DNA of 49,138 bases from Candidatus Babelota bacterium (lineage in GTDB: Bacteria; Babelota; Babeliae; Babelales; Vermiphilaceae), in contig JAJCZB010000064.1 of assembly GCA_029262595.1 (NCBI GenBank), positions 1-49,138 on the forward strand. Reading direction: 5' to 3'. The notes beneath the pieces are model-generated. The model did not search any database and was not told the DNA's origin. It saw only the letters and a list, made by a program, of their open reading frames with translations. This document shows, one piece after another, positions 33,972 to 44,059 of this stretch; the stretch's first letter is position 1, and every line of letters starts with the position of its first letter. Both the position numbers and the translations under genes were made by a program.

Positions 33972-35468
33972 ATGAAAAATAAAGATACTCATCCATCTCA
34001 TCCGGAACGAACTCCGTCTGAAGAACATCAAATTCGTGTAGAAAAAGTTGCTGCGTTGCGTGAAGCTGGTCTCAAGGCATGGCCGGAGTTTAAGCCGCTT
34101 AATGCTACGACGCAAGATGTGATTGATGAGTTTGAGCAAGATAGCGAATCGCGTATGTATGAAATTGCAGGGCGTTTGGTTTCGCGACGAGGGCATGGAA
34201 AAACAGCATTTGGGCATATCCAGGATCCATCGGGAAAAATTCAAATTTATATACGCAAAGATGTAATTGGGGACGAGGCATTCGATCAGTTTGATCGATT
34301 TGTGGACGTAGGTGATGTGGTATGGGTTAAAGGGCATTCATTCAAAACGAAGATGGGAGAGATTTCTATCAAAGTTTCTGAAATTACATTGCTTTCAAAA
34401 AGCTTACATCCACTACCTGAAAAATTTCATGGGCTTGCTGACGTAGAAACGAAATATCGCCAACGGTATCTTGATTTAATTAGTAATGCAGAAAGTCGTG
34501 AGCGATTTATCAAACGTTCTCAGATCATTCGCGCAATGCGATCTTATCTTGATTCACACGAATTTATCGAGGTAGAGACTCCCATGCTGCATCCGATTCC
34601 GGGTGGTGCTGTGGCGCGGCCATTTGTAACGCATCACAATACTTTGGATATGGAGTTGTATTTGCGTATTGCTCCCGAGCTGTATTTAAAACGGCTTATT
34701 GTTGGTGGCATGGAGCGTGTGTATGAAATTAATCGATGCTTTAGAAATGAAGGAATTTCTACCAAACATAATCCAGAATTTACGACGGTAGAAATTTATA
34801 TTGCGCATCATGATTATATTTGGATGATGGATTTTTCTGAAAAAATGATTCAGGGAATTGTCAAAGCGGTACATGGTGAGATGGTAGTGCCGTTTGGCGA
34901 GCATTCTCTTGATTTTGGCAAGCCGTTTGAGCGCATTGCGATGCGTGATGCGGTGGTTAAATATGGTGGTGTTTCGCAGCAAGAGCTTTCAGATGATTCA
35001 ATTGATGCGACACTTAAAAAACACAAGATATCGTTTGATAAAAAAGATGCATCGTGGGGCGAGAAGCTTTATGTTCTTTTTGATAATTTAGTTGAATCAA
35101 AACTGATTCAACCAACCTTTATTACGCATTTTCCTGTGGAAGTATCTCCCCTTGCAAAACGCGATCCTGAAAATCCTGACTTTGTATCTCGGTTTGAGAT
35201 GTTTATTGCGGGCATGGAACTCGCAAACGCCTTTAATGAGTTAAACGATCCGTTTGATCAAGCAGAGCGTTTTAAGCAGCAAGCTGCTGCAAAAGATGCG
35301 GGCGATCACGAGGCGCATCATTATGACGCTGAATACGTTACTGCGCTTGAGCATGGCATGCCTCCTACGGTTGGCTATGGACTGGGCATTGATCGGCTTA
35401 CGATGCTGCTTACTAATACCAGTTCTATTAAGGATGTGATACTCTTTCCTACATTGAAAAAAAAGTAA
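33972..35468 (+). CDS. lysS: Lysyl-tRNA synthetase, class II
   Basis: The 498-residue enzyme has an OB-fold anticodon-binding domain (about 60-150, with GHIQDPSGKIQIYI). The class II catalytic core follows: motif 1 around FIEVETPMLHPIPGGAVARPF, motif 2 RCFRNEGISTKHNPEFT, and motif 3 GLGIDRLTMLLTN. It charges tRNA(Lys). The last residues (LFPTLKKK) are canonical. The gene is the first of a lysS-recJ-cmk run. Confidence 0.97.
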   Translation: MKNKDTHPSHPERTPSEEHQIRVEKVAALREAGLKAWPEFKPLNATTQDVIDEFEQDSESRMYEIAGRLVSRRGHGKTAFGHIQDPSGKIQIYIRKDVIGDEAFDQFDRFVDVGDVVWVKGHSFKTKMGEISIKVSEITLLSKSLHPLPEKFHGLADVETKYRQRYLDLISNAESRERFIKRSQIIRAMRSYLDSHEFIEVETPMLHPIPGGAVARPFVTHHNTLDMELYLRIAPELYLKRLIVGGMERVYEINRCFRNEGISTKHNPEFTTVEIYIAHHDYIWMMDFSEKMIQGIVKAVHGEMVVPFGEHSLDFGKPFERIAMRDAVVKYGGVSQQELSDDSIDATLKKHKISFDKKDASWGEKLYVLFDNLVESKLIQPTFITHFPVEVSPLAKRDPENPDFVSRFEMFIAGMELANAFNELNDPFDQAERFKQQAAAKDAGDHEAHHYDAEYVTALEHGMPPTVGYGLGIDRLTMLLTNTSSIKDVILFPTLKKK

Positions 35469-35481
35469 GAAAGAGAATTCT

Positions 35482-37218
35482 ATGAAAACGATACAGGGCG
35501 CCAAGTATCTCTGGAAGCTTCCGGAGACAGATAATCAACGCATTGCAAACATTGCATCGACGTATACTATTTCTTTTCCGATTGCGCATACGCTTTTATC
35601 TCGCGGCTACATGGATCATGATGCAATTAAATCTTTTTTGTTTAGCTCGCTTGAGAAAGACGTGGCTCATCCTTCTTTGCTGAAAGATGCGCAAAAAGCT
35701 GTTGATCGTATTATCTATGCCATTGCAAATAAAGAGCCGATTTTAGTTTTTGGAGATTATGATGTTGATGGGATTACCTCATCTGCCCTCATGATGATCA
35801 GTCTTTTGCCGTTGAGTGCAAACGTTAATTTTTATTTGCCACATCGTGTTAAAGATGGTTATGGCTTGTCGACGAAAGTTGTTGAGCGAGCTGCGCGCAA
35901 TGGATATAAAGTGATTATTACCGTGGATAATGGGATTACCGCATTTGCTCCTGCGCTGAAAGCAAAAGAGTTGAGCGTTGACCTCATTATTACCGATCAT
36001 CACCGCCAGCATGCAGAGCTCCCGGATGCGTTTGCGATTGTAAATCCAAATCAGAATGATTGCTCCTATCCGTTTAAAAAGCTTGCAGGTGTTGGTGTCG
36101 CCTTCAAATTACTTTCGCTTTTATATGAGCAAAAAGGCATGGAGTTGCCAGCAAAAGTATATGAGCTTTTACTACTGGGCACTGTTGCGGATGTGGTGCC
36201 GTTATTAGGAGAAAATCGTTTTTGGGTGCGGCATGGATTGCAGTATATTAACACCACCGAAAGTTTTTCTTTTAAAACATTAAAGCAGAACGGAAAAGTG
36301 ATACGGCCTGTTGTTTCTTCTTTAGATATTGGTTTTTCCATTGCTCCGCAAATTAATGCGCTTGGGCGTCTTGAAGATCCGCGCCAGGGTGTGAAATTTC
36401 TTATCGGTTCAGACCAAGATGAAGTAACGCAAGTGGGCAAAGTTCTTTTTGAATTGAACGAAGCGCGCAAAGAAATTGAACGTTCGATTGTTGCAGAAGT
36501 GCAGCAAATGATTGAGCTTGAAGTGGTAAACGTTACCGATGAAAACGTTATTATCGCATCAAGTAAAAATTGGCCTCCGGGAGTGATTGGTTTGGTTGCT
36601 TCTCGATTGGTAGGGGCATATGGCAAGCCGACTATTTTATTTCATGAAACCAAAAGTGGGATGCTCAAAGGGTCATGCCGTTCAATTCCAGAGTTTAATA
36701 TGTTTGATGCATTGCAAGCGAGTTCAGAATACATTGAGCAGTTTGGCGGCCATTCGCAAGCTGCCGGACTTGCAATTAAAAAAGAAAACTTGCCGCACTT
36801 GAAAGCGTCACTTGAAAAGATTGTTGCTGATACATTAACGCCGGAAGACTTACAGCAAAAATTAGTTGTTGATGCACAAGGCAAGCTGAATGATTTTACG
36901 CAGAAATTTATGCAGGATATGCGGCATCTTGAGCCATTTGGATGTGATAATAAACAACCAACATTTCTGGTTTCTGATGTAGTACTTGTACAAAAACCAA
37001 AGCTACTTAAAGATGCTCACGTTAAGTGTTCTGTGTTTGCAGATGGTGTTATTAAGCCGGTGATTTTCTTTAATCGGCCTGAATTGTATACGCTTTTGAT
37101 GGAGCGCGAAGGAGAGACGTTTTCATTGACGGCGAATGTACAAGAAAATCATTGGAACGGTAGGGTAAACGTTGAGCTAACTGGTATAGATATTTCATTT
37201 TCACAGGAATCAGCATGA
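35482..37218 (+). CDS. recJ: Single-stranded-DNA-specific exonuclease RecJ
   Basis: The 578-residue enzyme has DHH-family phosphoesterase motifs: FGDYDVDGITSSA, VDNGIT, ITDHHRQ and NPNQNDCSYPFKKLAGVGVAFKL. A DHHA1 domain holds GGHSQAAGL, and a C-terminal OB-like domain follows. RecJ degrades single strands 5'-3' in recombination and mismatch repair. It starts 13 bases after lysS. It overlaps cmk by four bases (ATGA), so translation is coupled. Confidence 0.95.
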   Translation: MKTIQGAKYLWKLPETDNQRIANIASTYTISFPIAHTLLSRGYMDHDAIKSFLFSSLEKDVAHPSLLKDAQKAVDRIIYAIANKEPILVFGDYDVDGITSSALMMISLLPLSANVNFYLPHRVKDGYGLSTKVVERAARNGYKVIITVDNGITAFAPALKAKELSVDLIITDHHRQHAELPDAFAIVNPNQNDCSYPFKKLAGVGVAFKLLSLLYEQKGMELPAKVYELLLLGTVADVVPLLGENRFWVRHGLQYINTTESFSFKTLKQNGKVIRPVVSSLDIGFSIAPQINALGRLEDPRQGVKFLIGSDQDEVTQVGKVLFELNEARKEIERSIVAEVQQMIELEVVNVTDENVIIASSKNWPPGVIGLVASRLVGAYGKPTILFHETKSGMLKGSCRSIPEFNMFDALQASSEYIEQFGGHSQAAGLAIKKENLPHLKASLEKIVADTLTPEDLQQKLVVDAQGKLNDFTQKFMQDMRHLEPFGCDNKQPTFLVSDVVLVQKPKLLKDAHVKCSVFADGVIKPVIFFNRPELYTLLMEREGETFSLTANVQENHWNGRVNVELTGIDISFSQESA

Positions 37219-37886
37219 TAATTACCATTGACGGGCCAACTGCAAGTGGCAAATCTACGGTAGGGCGCTTACTTGCTAAAGAGTTGGATCATTATTATTT
37301 ATACACAGGAATGCTGTACCTTGGACTAGCATATCTTCTTATGAAAGATCATGGATACACGCTCGATACGGTTGCGCATCCGGATATGAAGCTAGTTGAT
37401 CATATTCTTGATACCAAGCGATTTTCGTATCGGTATGATGCATCAGACAGAGAACGGATTTTTTTTGATGGAACAGACATCACCTCTCATTTGAAGGGTG
37501 ATACGATTGGCCAAGGGGCATCGATTGTAAGTACTAATCCTGAGGTGCGCGAGCGGCTTAATACATTGCAGCGTGCGATTGCCAATGATCATGATGTAGT
37601 TATTGATGGGCGTGATTCGGGATCAGTTGTTTTTCCTCATGCAGAAAATAAATTTTTTTTAACCGCGTCTGAAGATGAGCGGGCTCGTCGCTGGAGAGAG
37701 CAGCAAGAAAAGCGGGGGGAATCTGTTTCCCTTGAACAAGCAAAAGCGTTTATCTCTATGAGAGACAATCGTGATTCTCAGAGAAAAAGCGCGCCCCTCA
37801 CGATTCCGCAAGGGGCACAGGTAATTGATAACAGTGATTTAGCCATTGATGAGACATTGAACACTATTAAGAAATCTCTTTCTTAA
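37215..37886 (+). CDS. cmk: Cytidylate kinase
   Basis: The 223-residue enzyme has the P-loop GPTASGKST, GQGASIVSTNPEVRERL and VIDGRDSGSVVFP. LTASEDERARRW and RDNRDSQRKSAPL follow, all typical of bacterial CMP/dCMP kinase. It phosphorylates CMP and dCMP. Its ATG lies inside the recJ stop. It meets the convergent surface-protein gene by a 4-base overlap. Confidence 0.96.
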   Translation: MIITIDGPTASGKSTVGRLLAKELDHYYLYTGMLYLGLAYLLMKDHGYTLDTVAHPDMKLVDHILDTKRFSYRYDASDRERIFFDGTDITSHLKGDTIGQGASIVSTNPEVRERLNTLQRAIANDHDVVIDGRDSGSVVFPHAENKFFLTASEDERARRWREQQEKRGESVSLEQAKAFISMRDNRDSQRKSAPLTIPQGAQVIDNSDLAIDETLNTIKKSLS

Positions 37887-39355
37887 AGTAATTCAACTGC
37901 ATCAAATTCTTCTCTGAATGGAATTGGATTATATTCCTTAAGAGCTTCAGTTACATTGATGATAATGTTGGTAAATCCAACTGAATCTTGTGCGACAAAT
38001 CCGATCCCTCGAATAATATCTCTGTGAATAAACTGCTGGTCATCGGTAGCTCCCATGCATTCATTAACGCATCCAAGAAGCGATGAGCAGAGGGCGATAG
38101 CATCAGATAGGCGATAGGTAAGTACCAATGATGCATGCATGATAACCACGAGTTTGCTCTTGACGAGCTCAATTTCTTGCTCAAGGAGATCGAGTAATAC
38201 TTTTGGCGCTATAGGAATAGCCGTTAGTGGAGATTCTTTGAGCTTGGCGATGAATCGTCCGTGAAGGTGCGGTTTGAACTCAGCCACAATCTGTTGGAAG
38301 TTTTTCAGTCTACGCGAAAGCAATTGCACCTGCTTTTTGATCGGTGAAGTAAGGCCCACAAGCCGCTCAATTTTTTCGGTAGCAACTTCTTTCAATGAAA
38401 AGCCTCCCCTCCACACAAATGTTTTTAAAATTTCCATAAGTGCTGCTGTGGTTGTTGGGGGTGCTACGACTATTACCGGATGCGTTGAGGTAACAAATTC
38501 TAAAGCATTACCCAACTTTCGGATTTGATTTTTCAAGCTATCAAGTGGATGGACTAAGGGAGCATCAATAAGTACACGGCCAATTGAGCCGGTTGAGCTA
38601 TGAAGCAAGACCACTTGTTCTACCATTTCGGAACTGTTGTTAAATGCGCTATGCGCGATAGCGCCAGCCTCTGTAATTTTAAGATCATTAATTTTTTCAA
38701 CTACAGCTGGGTAGGCACCGTAAAGATGCTCAAATGAGGTGACGAGTGGATGCTTTTGGCTTGATAGAGCACTAGAAGCAAGTTGTACGCTGAGCTGTGC
38801 AATGCCTTCCTTTTGAATATTTGCAGCATGGGCTTGCGTTGCTTCCAGGTATTTCATGAGGCTATTTATTTGCGTAAGTACCTGTGCCTTTTTTAAACGC
38901 GGTGCTGTGCGTTTTAATTGGTGTATGTAGGTATATATTCGATCCAGGCATGGCATTAATTCATCAAGATCTACATCTAATGTTTCTTGAAGGATCTCCT
39001 GCATAATGTCTTCACCCGCATCTTCAATGCGTGCAATGAATGCGTCTGCTGCTTGTTCGATGGAATACATTTTTTCTGTTACTTCATCAAGGATATGTTC
39101 TGCTACAGTACTTAAAACATTTTTAGTGTTATGGGTAAATGAAATAGTTTGTCTAAATAGTTTTTGAAAAGGTGTTAGGTCGTGGAGAGTAGGTTTTTGC
39201 TCGGGCTGCTTTTCGCGTTTTTCAAAAAAACTTTTAATATTTCCATGAATACTGTGCCAAGCAGAGCTTACTGATTGGCCGAGAAATCTATCGGGGATAT
39301 CGTGAGCTGCAAGAGAAAGCGACGCGAAAAGTAGTATGATAATATTTTTTTTCAT
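37883..39355 (-). CDS. Exported helical protein, member 1 of paralogue trio
   Basis: The 490-residue protein has a signal peptide (MKKNIIILLFASLSLAAH) and is otherwise mostly helical. Its C-terminal half shares blocks with the two upstream neighbours. STGSIGRVLIDAPL, the TFVWRGGFSLKE segment and KESPLTAIPIAPKVLLDLLE correspond to ATGTVGKAIISPQL, GATWRVGFKLKD and similar stretches in the 734-residue protein. It lacks the two-helix membrane hairpin of the others. AAGGGAG lies before the ATG. A terminator separates it from the 734-residue gene, so it may be expressed separately. Function unknown. Confidence 0.7.
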   Translation of the reverse strand: MKKNIIILLFASLSLAAHDIPDRFLGQSVSSAWHSIHGNIKSFFEKREKQPEQKPTLHDLTPFQKLFRQTISFTHNTKNVLSTVAEHILDEVTEKMYSIEQAADAFIARIEDAGEDIMQEILQETLDVDLDELMPCLDRIYTYIHQLKRTAPRLKKAQVLTQINSLMKYLEATQAHAANIQKEGIAQLSVQLASSALSSQKHPLVTSFEHLYGAYPAVVEKINDLKITEAGAIAHSAFNNSSEMVEQVVLLHSSTGSIGRVLIDAPLVHPLDSLKNQIRKLGNALEFVTSTHPVIVVAPPTTTAALMEILKTFVWRGGFSLKEVATEKIERLVGLTSPIKKQVQLLSRRLKNFQQIVAEFKPHLHGRFIAKLKESPLTAIPIAPKVLLDLLEQEIELVKSKLVVIMHASLVLTYRLSDAIALCSSLLGCVNECMGATDDQQFIHRDIIRGIGFVAQDSVGFTNIIINVTEALKEYNPIPFREEFDAVELL

Positions 39356-39407
39356 CAGAAACTCCCTTTTTGCTTAACGCTAGAAGCAAGGAGGGAGACA
39401 ACGCAAG

Positions 39408-39441
39408 AAAAGGGCGCTTGGTACCATAAAGCGCCCTTATT
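39408..39441 (-). terminator. Intrinsic terminator after the 734-residue gene
   Basis: AAGGGCGCTT/AAGCGCCCTT, 10-base arms around a 9-base loop, with a T-rich tail on the - strand. Confidence 0.85.
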
Positions 39442-39458
39442 ATTCGAAGAAAGGTATT

Positions 39459-41663
39459 TTATGCTCCAGATGCAGGGACAATGTCGAGCGTTTCTTGTAG
39501 CCCTTGATCAAGTGGCTTAAGAAGGCCTTCTAGATTTTCCACATTCCCCTTGATAGCATTTAGCGCACCAATGAGTTCAGCATTGATTGCTTCACTTCCC
39601 AGAGCAGTATTAACGAGTTCAGCAGTTGGTGGAATTTCTTTTATAAGGTCTGCAGTTGCGATGAGCGCTTCGGAAGCTCTTTCTGTTAGTTTTGTTGTGT
39701 GCCCTTTAACCTTTGAAATATTTTCGCCAAGGAATCGTGCGAGGTATACAGGCGATGCTGCTAAAGCTAATTGCGGATTTAGCTCAAGCTGCTTTAAAAA
39801 ACTTTGCTTGATGTTTGTAGGAATGTCATAGAGTGCAGCCATCATAGCATCTTTTTCATGGTTAATTGCATCAATAAGCGGCATGATGCGTTGGTTATAA
39901 ATATCGTTGAGCGTGTTAACACGTGCCATAAGTTGGTCTTTCAGCTTAAATCCTACGCGCCATGTAGCACCCTTAAGCGATTCAAGAAGTGCGCTTGCAG
40001 TTGACTGGGGAACATCTTTTAAAACAGGTTTAATAGCTGTAGCAGTTCGGATATTTTGGCCGAGTTCAGCCAGCTGCTGGCGAACGTCTGCTAATGCTTG
40101 AGAAAGTTGAGGAGATATGATCGCCTTACCTACTGTACCGGTAGCTTGGTTTAAAGCAGCAAGATACTCCAGTAGGGTAGAAGTGAGTTTAAGATAATTT
40201 TGAACAATTATACCAGGGCCAGCAAGCTTAAAGTCATTGACACTTTTCATCATTTCAGGATAAAAATTCCAAAGCTTATCAGCGATTGCTGCCAAAGGAT
40301 AGTGTACTTGTGCTTCAGCTTGAATTTGTGCAGACGATTTTCCTCCAAGAGCTTCAGGGCGCACATGAGATTTGATCCATGTTGCGCGGCTTGCAAGTTG
40401 ATTGAGCGCTTCGGACCATTTTCCTGATAATTCACCAACTTGTTCCATAACGGTATTAATGCCCTCAGTTAGTTTAGTGAGTTGTCCCATGAGTCTTACT
40501 CGAAATAGCGGCTCCATTGCTCTCATTGAGCGCTGTGTATATTCGTTGATTTTATCAATAGTTGGTTGAATGTACTCAAGCTTTACGTGTAACACTTGCT
40601 CAAGGGCTTTGTTGAAAAAATCAGGCCCAGCAGTGGCAATCTTTGCTTTAAGTTCATTTGCCAGAGCGTGTGCTTTCTGCAGTTTTTCCTGAGCGGCTTT
40701 TGCTAGCTGTTCTTTTTTTTCGCCAGCAGCAGCGATAGCTTCTTTTGCAAGTTGAGTTTTCTCTTTGAGAAGCGCCTTTGCTTGGCTTGCAGTAGTTTGT
40801 AGTAAGTTATTGCCATCCAGAACTACTTTTTGTGCAAAATATTCTTGCATCGGCGTCATTTTTTCTTCTATTCGAGTTTTTGCTTCTTGAGCAAGCTCTT
40901 TAAGGTTTCCTAAAATCGCAGCAGGTGTTTGTGTTGGAGCAGGTGTTTCTGATTCGGCTTGCGGTAATGGTGTAGCCTGTGCTTCTCGCTCAGCTTTTTT
41001 CTTTTCAGCATAGACGTAAGAAAGCACTCCGGCTCCGACTGCGATAGTAACCAGCGCAGCGATCGACAAGGCTGTTCCATATAGTGCTCTTTTTTGATTA
41101 CGAGTAAGTCTTTTTTTGAGAATACCTTCTCTAAGAGAAGCGAGAGATTGCTTGAATGAAACTACTTTATTATTCAAGCGTTCGAAGATATTTGCAGGCT
41201 TTTCATTTTCAACTTCTTTTGAGGTTTTTTGTGTAGCCGCTTCAACCTCTTTTGATGTTGCCGCTACTGTGAGGGTAGCTCCAACAGCCGCAGCTGTAAG
41301 AGCAAGAACTGCAACCGACGTACCGATAAAAGCTGCGCGCTCAGCTTGACTGCATTCTCCCTTAAGCATGCAAGTGGTCATGTAGCCAACTTTATTTCCT
41401 AAGCTTTCCGTTTGTTTTTGTAGTTGCGAGACGACGGCAGCGGGGCCAAGGCGTCGCACGTTATCGATTGTTGATCCCAAGTTTTTTTTAATTCCTTGCG
41501 ATGCTGAAGAGGCAAGCTTTGATGCAGTTCCGCTTACAGCGCCTCCAACTTTCTGTGCTTGTCTTTTAAACCAATCAGCAGGAAAGGCTGTATTTACTGA
41601 GCTGAGTGCAAGTGCGCATGCAAGGAGCAATGCAGAGGTACGTGAACAGTTTTTCTTTTTCAT
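39459..41663 (-). CDS. Large exported membrane-anchored helical protein, member 2
   Basis: The 734-residue protein has a signal peptide (about 1-29) ending AFPAD. A Gly/Ser/Ala-rich region precedes the conserved RLGPAAVVSQLQ and LGNKVGYM blocks. Cys98 and Cys104 (CMLKGEC) could form a disulfide. Two membrane helices follow (about 110-136 and 193-219) with a basic loop between them, then a Pro/Ala linker and about 500 residues of helix with coiled-coil character. It is closely related to member 3, 15 bases upstream on the same transcript (TGGAGA site). No known family is recognised. It is likely an envelope-spanning or surface structural protein. Confidence 0.7.
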   Translation of the reverse strand: MKKKNCSRTSALLLACALALSSVNTAFPADWFKRQAQKVGGAVSGTASKLASSASQGIKKNLGSTIDNVRRLGPAAVVSQLQKQTESLGNKVGYMTTCMLKGECSQAERAAFIGTSVAVLALTAAAVGATLTVAATSKEVEAATQKTSKEVENEKPANIFERLNNKVVSFKQSLASLREGILKKRLTRNQKRALYGTALSIAALVTIAVGAGVLSYVYAEKKKAEREAQATPLPQAESETPAPTQTPAAILGNLKELAQEAKTRIEEKMTPMQEYFAQKVVLDGNNLLQTTASQAKALLKEKTQLAKEAIAAAGEKKEQLAKAAQEKLQKAHALANELKAKIATAGPDFFNKALEQVLHVKLEYIQPTIDKINEYTQRSMRAMEPLFRVRLMGQLTKLTEGINTVMEQVGELSGKWSEALNQLASRATWIKSHVRPEALGGKSSAQIQAEAQVHYPLAAIADKLWNFYPEMMKSVNDFKLAGPGIIVQNYLKLTSTLLEYLAALNQATGTVGKAIISPQLSQALADVRQQLAELGQNIRTATAIKPVLKDVPQSTASALLESLKGATWRVGFKLKDQLMARVNTLNDIYNQRIMPLIDAINHEKDAMMAALYDIPTNIKQSFLKQLELNPQLALAASPVYLARFLGENISKVKGHTTKLTERASEALIATADLIKEIPPTAELVNTALGSEAINAELIGALNAIKGNVENLEGLLKPLDQGLQETLDIVPASGA

Positions 41664-41678
41664 AATACAGTCTCCATT

Positions 41679-43898
41679 TTATGCAGCAGGAGCCGCAATT
41701 GAAGGTTCTTGCCTTATGATTGCATTGAGATTTCTGATGGACTCGTTGATGTTTACATAGCTGAAGAGGATAATTTTACGCAGTTCTTCAACGAAATCTT
41801 CATTAATAAGTGATGCTTTTTTGCCGTCTACATCAACCTTTAGCAATTCATTAACGACTTCAAATCCTTTAAATGCATCCGCTACCACATCGTTAAGTTT
41901 CATTTGGCTGAGCATTTCCGTGCTATCTGTGAGCGTTTGCATGAGCGCTCCTTTGGTCAGGCCAGTGACCTGCTCTACTTGATCGCGAAGCAAACGTGGG
42001 AATCGTGGAATTGCTGATAGGGGATTTTTCTTAACCTCGCCAGCGGCCGTTTTGATTGATTCAATCGCATCGCTTGCTTTTTTAACGTAGGCATCGAGTC
42101 CTTTTTTAATTTTATCAATATATGGTTTTGCTATTTTAGCCTGCTCAAGGATCGGATTGATGTGCGTTTTTAAGTCGCGAGCGGTTGAAAGGCCTTTTGC
42201 AGAGAAGTTTTTGATAAATGCCTTGATGGTTTTTTTCGTGCTTGGCTGTTCAACTGCAAAGACTTTATTTGAGAGAGCTTCTTTTATATTAGCACCAAGT
42301 GTGGCAACGTGTTCTTTGAGCGCTTTTAATTCACGTACCATGGCTGTTGAAGAGACAACTCCGCCGAGTTTTCCTGCGAGTTGGTTTGTTAGGATAGCAA
42401 TATTGAGCGCTCCCCCTACTGTTGCGTTGATCAGCTTTTCTATGATTACCCCGATGAGTGGTAAGTTGAGTTTATTGTTAACGATTTCAACGAGCTCAGG
42501 ATAGATTTTTAGCGCTTCCTGGAGTTCGAGCTTAATTTTTTTTGCCATTGGAACACGCGGATTTTTGTGCGCAAGCAATGCTGCTAACGCTACAGCAAAA
42601 TCAATTTTGTAGCGCTTTGCCGATGTTTTTAAAGTTTCAATTCTATTTTTAGTTACGTCTTCAATGTAGTCCTTAAGATCATCAAATTGTTTGCTGAGCT
42701 GTCGAGTGCTTTCAGCTCGAGCAAGAAGAGCGTCAGCTTGCTCTCGAAGAGATGTTACTTGTGAAGCGGCATCGCGAATTCCTTCAAAGAATGCGCCAAA
42801 ATCAATATTGAGAAGTTTTTGAACCATTTCTTTAACGGAGAAGTCAGATAGATCAGATTTCAAATCGCCGAGTCCTACTTTATTTAAAAAGAAATCAGCG
42901 GCAGCATCTTTTGATTCAAAAAACTTATCTTGACCTTTTTGCACGGTTTCTTGAATTGCTGCGCTTAATTGTTGGGCGTTGTCTTTTGCGAGTGCAAAGT
43001 TTCTTCTAAAGAATTGTTGAAATGCTGTTTTTGCTACATCCGGCTCAAGTGCGGTTTTAAATTTAAGAAGAATGCCTTTTCCTTCATCTAGAATTTGTGC
43101 TGCTTTTGAAGGTGCTACTGGTTGCGGTTCTGGGGTGGGTGCTTGCACTGGAGGAGCAGCGGGCGCTTCTATTTCTAGATCAGAAAGATCAACTTCAGGG
43201 CGGGCAGCCTGGCGCTTTTCAGCATAGACATATGATGCCACACCTACTCCCACGGCAAGTGTGACAAGTGCTGAGATGCTTAGAGCTGTACCATAAAGGA
43301 ATTTCTTTTGTCCGCGAGTGAGTTGCTTTTTGAGCATGCCTTCTTTTAAAGAAGCAAGTGATCGCTTAAAATTTGTAACGGTATTATTTAAGCGCTGGAA
43401 TATTTGCTCTGGTCCCCAACCTTTTACTTCTTGCGTGGTTGCTTTGGTAACAGAATCAACTTCTTTAGATGTTGCAGCAACTGAAAGCGTTACACCAACT
43501 ACTGCGGCGGTTAGGGCGAGAACCGTTACAGACGTCCCAATAAAAGCTGCTCGCTCGGCATTACTACAGGTTCCCTTTACCATGCAATTACCCATATAGC
43601 CAACTTTATTTCCTAAATTTTCAACTTGATTTTGTAGCTGCGAGACGACTGCAGCGGGCCCCATGCGCCTAACTCGGTCGTATGCGGAAGAAAGACCACT
43701 TGTAATTTTCCCAGAAGCAGCGGAAGATAGTTTTTCAACCCCACCCCTCAGAGCGCCACTAGCACTTCCAGCAACTTGTTTCGCTTGCTGAGCTCTTCGT
43801 TTAAGCCAGTCTGCTGGGAGGGTAGTCCCAACAGAGCTTATTGCTATTAAACTCACCAGAATAAGCGATAGTGTGCGAGATATTGAAAAACGTTTCAT
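41679..43898 (-). CDS. Large exported membrane-anchored helical protein, member 3
   Basis: The 739-residue protein has a signal peptide (about 1-29) and conserved RMGPAAVVSQLQ and LGNKVGYM blocks. Cys105 and Cys111 (CMVKGTC) are at the same spacing as in member 2. Membrane helices lie at about 117-142 and 201-226. A Pro/Ala-rich linker (about 240-264) and a long helical C-terminus containing KNPLSAIPRFPRLLRDQVEQ follow; the latter block is shared by all three paralogues. Ribosome-site-like GGGGGAAC lies before the ATG. An inverted repeat (ATTACATATAGTAAT, 43936-43950) lies in its upstream region and could be an operator. Function unknown. Confidence 0.7.
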   Translation of the reverse strand: MKRFSISRTLSLILVSLIAISSVGTTLPADWLKRRAQQAKQVAGSASGALRGGVEKLSSAASGKITSGLSSAYDRVRRMGPAAVVSQLQNQVENLGNKVGYMGNCMVKGTCSNAERAAFIGTSVTVLALTAAVVGVTLSVAATSKEVDSVTKATTQEVKGWGPEQIFQRLNNTVTNFKRSLASLKEGMLKKQLTRGQKKFLYGTALSISALVTLAVGVGVASYVYAEKRQAARPEVDLSDLEIEAPAAPPVQAPTPEPQPVAPSKAAQILDEGKGILLKFKTALEPDVAKTAFQQFFRRNFALAKDNAQQLSAAIQETVQKGQDKFFESKDAAADFFLNKVGLGDLKSDLSDFSVKEMVQKLLNIDFGAFFEGIRDAASQVTSLREQADALLARAESTRQLSKQFDDLKDYIEDVTKNRIETLKTSAKRYKIDFAVALAALLAHKNPRVPMAKKIKLELQEALKIYPELVEIVNNKLNLPLIGVIIEKLINATVGGALNIAILTNQLAGKLGGVVSSTAMVRELKALKEHVATLGANIKEALSNKVFAVEQPSTKKTIKAFIKNFSAKGLSTARDLKTHINPILEQAKIAKPYIDKIKKGLDAYVKKASDAIESIKTAAGEVKKNPLSAIPRFPRLLRDQVEQVTGLTKGALMQTLTDSTEMLSQMKLNDVVADAFKGFEVVNELLKVDVDGKKASLINEDFVEELRKIILFSYVNINESIRNLNAIIRQEPSIAAPAA

Positions 43899-43935
43899 TA
43901 CTGTTCCCCCGATATAATTTAAAACACTATTCTTT

Positions 43936-43950
43936 ATTACATATAGTAAT
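43936..43950. promoter_or_regulatory. Inverted repeat upstream of the paralogue operon
   Basis: ATTAC/GTAAT around ATATA, 38 bases before the ATG of member 3. It could be an operator; no regulator is known. Confidence 0.3.
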
Positions 43951-44015
43951 TCTTTAAGGGGGGAGAATTGAAGAGTTTTATAATATTCGATGCGTAAGAT
44001 AGGTATTTTATAGAA

Positions 44016-44037
44016 AAAGGGGCTCTCAGAGCCCCTT
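44016..44037 (-). terminator. Intrinsic terminator of the small lipoprotein gene
   Basis: AAGGGGCTCT/AGAGCCCCTT with T-rich continuation on the - strand. Confidence 0.8.
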
Positions 44038-44059
44038 AAAAGTTCAAGGTGTAGAAGGT

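Noticed and set aside
33891-34337. A 148-residue frame on the - strand
   Set aside because: It is antisense to the start of lysS, whose frame is fully supported by motifs.
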